In this document: positions 60,017-64,000 of the stretch, one piece after another | Layout of the letters: the number at the start of each line of letters is the position of its first letter | Numbering within the stretch: position 1 is the stretch's first letter | Origin: Lewinellaceae bacterium | Lineage (GTDB): Bacteria > Bacteroidota > Bacteroidia > Chitinophagales > Saprospiraceae | Length of the DNA stretch: 64,000 nucleotides | Assembly: GCA_020636105.1 (NCBI GenBank) | Contig: JACJYL010000002.1 | Coordinates: forward strand, 124,001 to 188,000 | Direction of reading: 5' to 3' | Made by a program: the position numbers and the translations under genes | The notes under the pieces: generated by a model | The model's database searches: none | The model's input: the letters and a program-made list of their open reading frames with translations, nothing else | What the model was told of the DNA's origin: nothing

Positions 60017-62634
60017 TTTTTGGCGTTTTTAATGGTGATGAGTTCTTCTTTCAATTCTTCTAATGACTGTGTAAAAACCCCTTCGAGTTGTTGAATCATT
60101 TCCGATATTCCTGCTGATTGCTGCTGGTTTTTGGCATAATCCTGTACTTTATGGGCCATTTTTTCGAAATCGGAGCTAATGCCCATAATGGAAAATGAGG
60201 GAATCATTTTATGGAGGGCGGTATGCAACCTGCTCCAATTTTTATCTTTAAACCCTTGTTTCATTTCCGAAACTAAAACTGGGGTTTGTTCTAAAAAAAG
60301 CGAAATCATTTCCATCATTAAAATTGGATTCGATTTGGTACGCGTGTTTAAATAATCGAGGTTGGTACATTTGATTTTAATTTCTTGAGGTTGAACATCC
60401 AAATGAGGTTCAATAACTGCTGATGTTTTTTTCACCGACCCAATTATTTTACTGTACAACACTCTTTCATCCACTGGTTTTGCAATGTAATCATTCATGC
60501 CAACGACCGTACATTTGGCCAGATCAACCGTAGTGACATCGGCCGTTAAGGCAATAATGGGGATATTGGATTTCATTTTATTCCGAATAAAATCGGTAGC
60601 CTCAAAGCCGTTCATTTCGGGCATTTGCAAATCCATTAAAATAACATCGTACTCTTGTGTTTGTAATTTCTCAATGGCTATTCTCCCGTTATCGGCAATA
60701 TCACATTCAAATCCAAAATCCTCTAAAAGTGTTCTCATCAGTAATTGATTGAGTATAATGTCTTCCACAACCAAAACCTTAATATCCGTTATATCTGTAT
60801 CTATTTCTATTGATTCAGTTTCAAAATCAACTTCAGCATTTGTCTTCTGAAATTTTAACACAAAACTGAAAGTTGAGCCTTCGTTCAGTTTACTGTATAC
60901 TTGAATGCTGCCGCCTTGTGGTTCTACTAAATTTTTAACAATCGAAAGACCTAATCCTGTTCCCCCGTACAATCGGGAAGTGCCGCTTGATGCCTGCTGG
61001 AAATTTTCGAAAATCTGTTCTAATTTAGATTCCGCGATGCCAATTCCTGTATCTTTTACGGCAAATTCAATGCTTGCTTCATTATCATCTTCTTCCAATA
61101 ATTTTATACTCACTATAATTTCCCCCTTCGTAGTAAATTTTAGTGCATTACTCACCAGGTTTATAATGATTTGATGCAATCGAACCGGGTCGCCAAGCAA
61201 CACCTCCGGTATTCTATCGTCGTATTCCTTAATTAATTTCAAATTCTTTTCCTGAATTTTGGGCTCGAACAAATGAAGGATAGCTGATATCGATAAAACC
61301 AATTTGAAGGGTATTTGCTCAAATACCATTTTCCCGGCTTCAACTTTTGCCAGGTCCAGAATATCGTTGATGAGTACGATTAATGCATTGCCACTTAATT
61401 TTATGGCTTGTAAATATTCTTTTTGTTGTGCCGACAAATTTGTTTTTAACAACACTTTGGTAAATCCGATAATCGCATTCATTGGGGTGCGAATTTCGTG
61501 GCTCATGTTCGATAGAAATTGCTGCTTTGCTTTCACGGCATCTGTTGCAATAATGGTTGCACTTTCAGCTTTAAGTTTCGCTTCTTCGGCAATCAAAGTG
61601 GCCATTTCCGCAAAAACGATGGCCTCTGTCAGTTCCATTTCAATTCTTTTTTGATCCGTAACATCGCGGGCAACAATTACGACTCCTTGTACATTTTCCA
61701 GATCATCTTTATATACCGAACCGTTAAATAATACATCAGTCAGTTTACCATCAATATGCCTCAGCGTAAGGGGTGAGTCCGTGACAGAACCCATTGCAAA
61801 TACTTTCTGATAAACATCCCGGGCTTTTTGTGGTTCGGTAAAATAATCGAAGAAATCAGTTCCGGTGAGTTTTTCGCGTGTTACCCCCGTAATATTAACG
61901 GTGGCTTCATTCATGTCTGTTATCTTACCTTCAGCGCTTATGGTTACCAGCGGATCTAAACTGGCTTCAATTAAACTTCGGGCATACTGAGAATCTCCCG
62001 TTTTTTCTGATTCCAATATTTCTATGGGAAAAATATCAGGAGATTCGGAAGCAATATGATTGTCCGTCCGTTTTCCAATTTCTTCAATTGGGCTGCGCCT
62101 TTTGTCTTTTAGCCGCTTAAAATGAGAAGGGGAAAGACCTGTAATTTTTTTAAACTGATTGGATAAATGGGAAACACTTGAATAATTCATTTTCCAGGCT
62201 ATTTCCGAAATAGATAATTCATCATAAATCATCAATTCCTTTATCCGTTCTATTTTATGCAAAATCATAAAATGCTCAATGGTAGTTCCCTGGACTTCTG
62301 AAAATAAATTTGACAGATAGGTGTACTGGTGATGGAGTTTTTCGCTTAGAAAATCGGAGAAGTTTGTTTTAAGTACACCGTCGGTATGGTGAATTGTTTC
62401 AACAATCGCTGTCTTGATTTTTTCAATCAAAACAGCTTTTTTATCATCAATCAGTTCAAGCCCGGATTCCAGTAAATTCATTTTTAACTGCTCCCGCTGT
62501 TCGGTAGAAATATTTTCCATTATTTCAACCTCGCCCAAATCAACCACAATAAAATGCAGCCCGAGTTTTTTCAACTCTTCTTTTACTGCAATTTTACAGC
62601 GGTTACTTACCATATTTTTAATAAATACTTTCAA
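60013..62634 (-). CDS. hybrid sensor histidine kinase with N-terminal AraC domain, receiver and Hpt
   Basis: This 873-residue, probably soluble protein has an AraC-type helix-turn-helix at about 75-180 (LSISEIAWKMNYSSVSHLSNQFKKITGLSPSHFKR). A PAS domain follows (about 220-335), then HisKA with phospho-His in SNMSHEIRTPMN (about 380-445) and HATPase_c (about 490-605; LVSNALKFT, DTGIG, GGTGLGLSIVK). It ends with a receiver (about 630-745; VILMDLQMPEMNG) and an Hpt domain (about 770-860; LHTALHKMIPSF). No membrane helix is seen. The AraC domain ahead of the kinase reverses the usual HTCS order. It is translationally coupled to the receiver gene at 59582-60016. Confidence 0.88.
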   Translation of the reverse strand: MKVFIKNMVSNRCKIAVKEELKKLGLHFIVVDLGEVEIMENISTEQREQLKMNLLESGLELIDDKKAVLIEKIKTAIVETIHHTDGVLKTNFSDFLSEKLHHQYTYLSNLFSEVQGTTIEHFMILHKIERIKELMIYDELSISEIAWKMNYSSVSHLSNQFKKITGLSPSHFKRLKDKRRSPIEEIGKRTDNHIASESPDIFPIEILESEKTGDSQYARSLIEASLDPLVTISAEGKITDMNEATVNITGVTREKLTGTDFFDYFTEPQKARDVYQKVFAMGSVTDSPLTLRHIDGKLTDVLFNGSVYKDDLENVQGVVIVARDVTDQKRIEMELTEAIVFAEMATLIAEEAKLKAESATIIATDAVKAKQQFLSNMSHEIRTPMNAIIGFTKVLLKTNLSAQQKEYLQAIKLSGNALIVLINDILDLAKVEAGKMVFEQIPFKLVLSISAILHLFEPKIQEKNLKLIKEYDDRIPEVLLGDPVRLHQIIINLVSNALKFTTKGEIIVSIKLLEEDDNEASIEFAVKDTGIGIAESKLEQIFENFQQASSGTSRLYGGTGLGLSIVKNLVEPQGGSIQVYSKLNEGSTFSFVLKFQKTNAEVDFETESIEIDTDITDIKVLVVEDIILNQLLMRTLLEDFGFECDIADNGRIAIEKLQTQEYDVILMDLQMPEMNGFEATDFIRNKMKSNIPIIALTADVTTVDLAKCTVVGMNDYIAKPVDERVLYSKIIGSVKKTSAVIEPHLDVQPQEIKIKCTNLDYLNTRTKSNPILMMEMISLFLEQTPVLVSEMKQGFKDKNWSRLHTALHKMIPSFSIMGISSDFEKMAHKVQDYAKNQQQSAGISEMIQQLEGVFTQSLEELKEELITIKNAKN

Positions 62635-62716
62635 ATTTAAATTTTTAAGTTCAGTGTAAAGATCATCACTTATGAAGTATAAATTCTTATATAATTTTAG
62701 GAATTAGTTGCATAAT

Positions 62717-62953
62717 TCACACATTTTCAGATAATTCCCTGTCCATAATAGCGGCAATGATAACCTTGGTTAGACTTTTATTGGCTAGGGCATTCGATAA
62801 CAGGTTGCCCTGCAGTGTCTCTATTTTTTCGGGATCAAAATCCAATTCCAGAGTGCCGGGCCAATCCATGAGCTGAATCCGGCTGTTTTGCCTTTCCGCC
62901 AAACGATGATAAGGTTCAAAGAAATATAAAAGGCAGGGGACGATATCGCCCAT
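62717..62953 (-). pseudogene. fragment of a histidine kinase ATPase domain
   Basis: About 78 codons contain LELDFDPEKIETLQGNLLSNAL, the N-box region of Bacteroidota hybrid kinases (normally followed by KFT). The sequence after it does not continue the domain, and the upstream kinase parts are absent. It is a degraded remnant between the kinase operon and the winged-helix gene. Confidence 0.6.
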
Positions 62954-63048
62954 CTGATGTCCGAAGGTTACCGAAAAAAAAGCCGATGGTTATCGTTTAA
63001 AGATTTGACTGAAATAGGCTTTTAAGGCTTTCTGCCTGTTCTATAATT

Positions 63049-63969
63049 TCACCCCGGCACGTCCGTTACAAGCTTATACCCTATGCCCCGGATATTTACG
63101 ATTTTTACACTTGTATCGGCTTCGAGCTTCTTGCGTAATTTTGAAATATAAACATCCAAAGTCCTCCCCACATAATCCCCTTCGTCTCCCCATACGTTTT
63201 GGAGTATAACCTCCCGCGCTACGGGCGTATTCGCAGCGGTACAAAGTAAATAAAGCAGTTCAGCTTCCTTATTGGATAATTCAACGCTATTATTTTCAAA
63301 AGATAGTGCCCTGTTTTTTTGATCAAACTTAGACGCACCGATCATGATCAAACTCGGGTCCTGATCTGCAGCGTTCTTTTTCCAGATAAAGAAACCTGCA
63401 AAACCAATGAGGGCAAGCAATAAAAAGATTAAAAAAGCAGGTTTAAAAGGATTTGCTTTTTTACCCTCCGGAGCGGTTAAAGACGAAGCCGACAAACTCG
63501 CAATAGGCCCGGCATTCTCAAAAAGAGTAACCCAAAGGCTATAACAATCCCTGGGCAGCGGTCTCCCTTCACATGGAATCAGGTCGGGATTCGCCGCATA
63601 ACGCCGAATCTCAAAGCTGTACACCACGTCTTTCGTTTCACATTGCTGCACTTCAACCAGGTAGTCGGAAGCAATGCTGTTTTCCATCATAACCCGACCA
63701 ATGGTGGAGACGATATCATCCGGATCAAACCCAAACTCAGATTCAAAAGAGATCTTGTATTGTCCACCGACCTTCTCAATCGGCAGGATACGCGACTCCC
63801 TATCCCCCAAACACAACAAAACCTCATGTCCGATCATTCTCATCGCCACCCCGATACGCTTTTCACCTATCCCCTCCTCCACAGTGCTATTTGCAACGAA
63901 TGGAAGCATACAGGCAAAAACAAAAAAAATGGATTTTTGATACACTTGTATGAATGGTCTGAAAGTCAT
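63049..63969 (-). CDS. membrane-anchored winged-helix regulator (C-terminal OmpR-type domain)
   Basis: This 306-residue protein has a signal/anchor segment (about 12-28), an extracytoplasmic sensor-like domain (about 30-165, with Cys residues), a membrane helix (about 176-195, FLIFLLLALIGFAGFFIW) and a C-terminal OmpR/PhoB winged-helix domain (about 215-303; LSNKEAELLYLLCTAANTPVAREVILQNVWG, RTLDVYISKLRKKL, NIRGIGYKL). It would bind DNA from the inner face of the membrane, like ToxR but with the DNA-binding domain at the opposite end. Ligand and target genes are unknown. The start is near the end of the window and an earlier one cannot be excluded. Confidence 0.85.
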   Translation of the reverse strand: MTFRPFIQVYQKSIFFVFACMLPFVANSTVEEGIGEKRIGVAMRMIGHEVLLCLGDRESRILPIEKVGGQYKISFESEFGFDPDDIVSTIGRVMMENSIASDYLVEVQQCETKDVVYSFEIRRYAANPDLIPCEGRPLPRDCYSLWVTLFENAGPIASLSASSLTAPEGKKANPFKPAFLIFLLLALIGFAGFFIWKKNAADQDPSLIMIGASKFDQKNRALSFENNSVELSNKEAELLYLLCTAANTPVAREVILQNVWGDEGDYVGRTLDVYISKLRKKLEADTSVKIVNIRGIGYKLVTDVPG

Positions 63970-64000
63970 GCCACAAATCTATTGGATTATTACACTATTT

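Overview
The window is from a Bacteroidota chromosome, most likely a Saprospirales- or Cytophagales-like marine or sludge bacterium. Support comes from many secreted proteins with C-terminal type IX secretion (T9SS) sorting domains of type A and type B, SprB-like repeats, a DUF1800/DUF1501 gene pair, a secreted peptidylarginine-deiminase-like enzyme, a Bacteroidota-type promoter (TAnnTTTG) and AT-rich intergenic DNA. The genus cannot be named from sequence alone.

Region 1 (1-41,365) is an accessory region that reads as an integron-like array of gene cassettes. Eighteen attC-like sites occur, all in one orientation. Each cassette starts with GTT plus 6-7 cassette-specific bases. It ends, after its ORF, with the exact reverse complement of that start, followed by a long imperfect palindrome ending in (C)CGTT. 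This matched-end rule holds for every cassette whose two ends are both visible, including those cut by IS elements. Cargo includes small secreted proteins, a four-gene Dps/membrane/cupin cassette, a Cys-rich protein paired with a HEPN-like protein, a methyltransferase, a lipoprotein, and an ECF sigma factor with a membrane partner. Two long cassettes carry no obvious gene and are present in three copies each. Two oversized cassettes carry a GH16 glucanase (about 4.1 kb) and a 13-kb block of eight reverse-strand genes (sigma/anti-sigma pair, CotH protein, T9SS proteins, deiminase). No integron integrase lies in the window; it would be expected before position 1.

The array is heavily invaded by IS elements. 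Three near-identical IS91-like elements (HUH transposase plus tyrosine recombinase) each sit at the same base of an attC-like R'' box. An IS630-type element with a frameshift signal splits a methyltransferase. An IS4-family element splits the GH16 gene. Two inverted copies of an IS256-family element sit in or near attC-like sites, and one lacks a target duplication.

Region 2 (41,366-44,215) is a transition: a DUF2975/XRE-regulator operon with a palindromic operator-like site, then a secreted clan-A glycosidase. At about 44,220-44,254 the sequence passes into chromosomal backbone through a truncated hybrid two-component regulator that keeps only its receiver and AraC domains.

Region 3 (44,255-64,000) looks like backbone: a methyltransferase, a large SBBP beta-propeller T9SS protein, a T9SS discoidin-like protein, DUF1501 and DUF1800 proteins, then a leftward cluster of small envelope-stress-type proteins (holin-like, YtxH, CsbD, small membrane proteins, beta-barrel, OmpA). 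It ends with a hybrid sensor kinase plus response regulator with a strong terminator, a kinase remnant, and a membrane-anchored winged-helix regulator.
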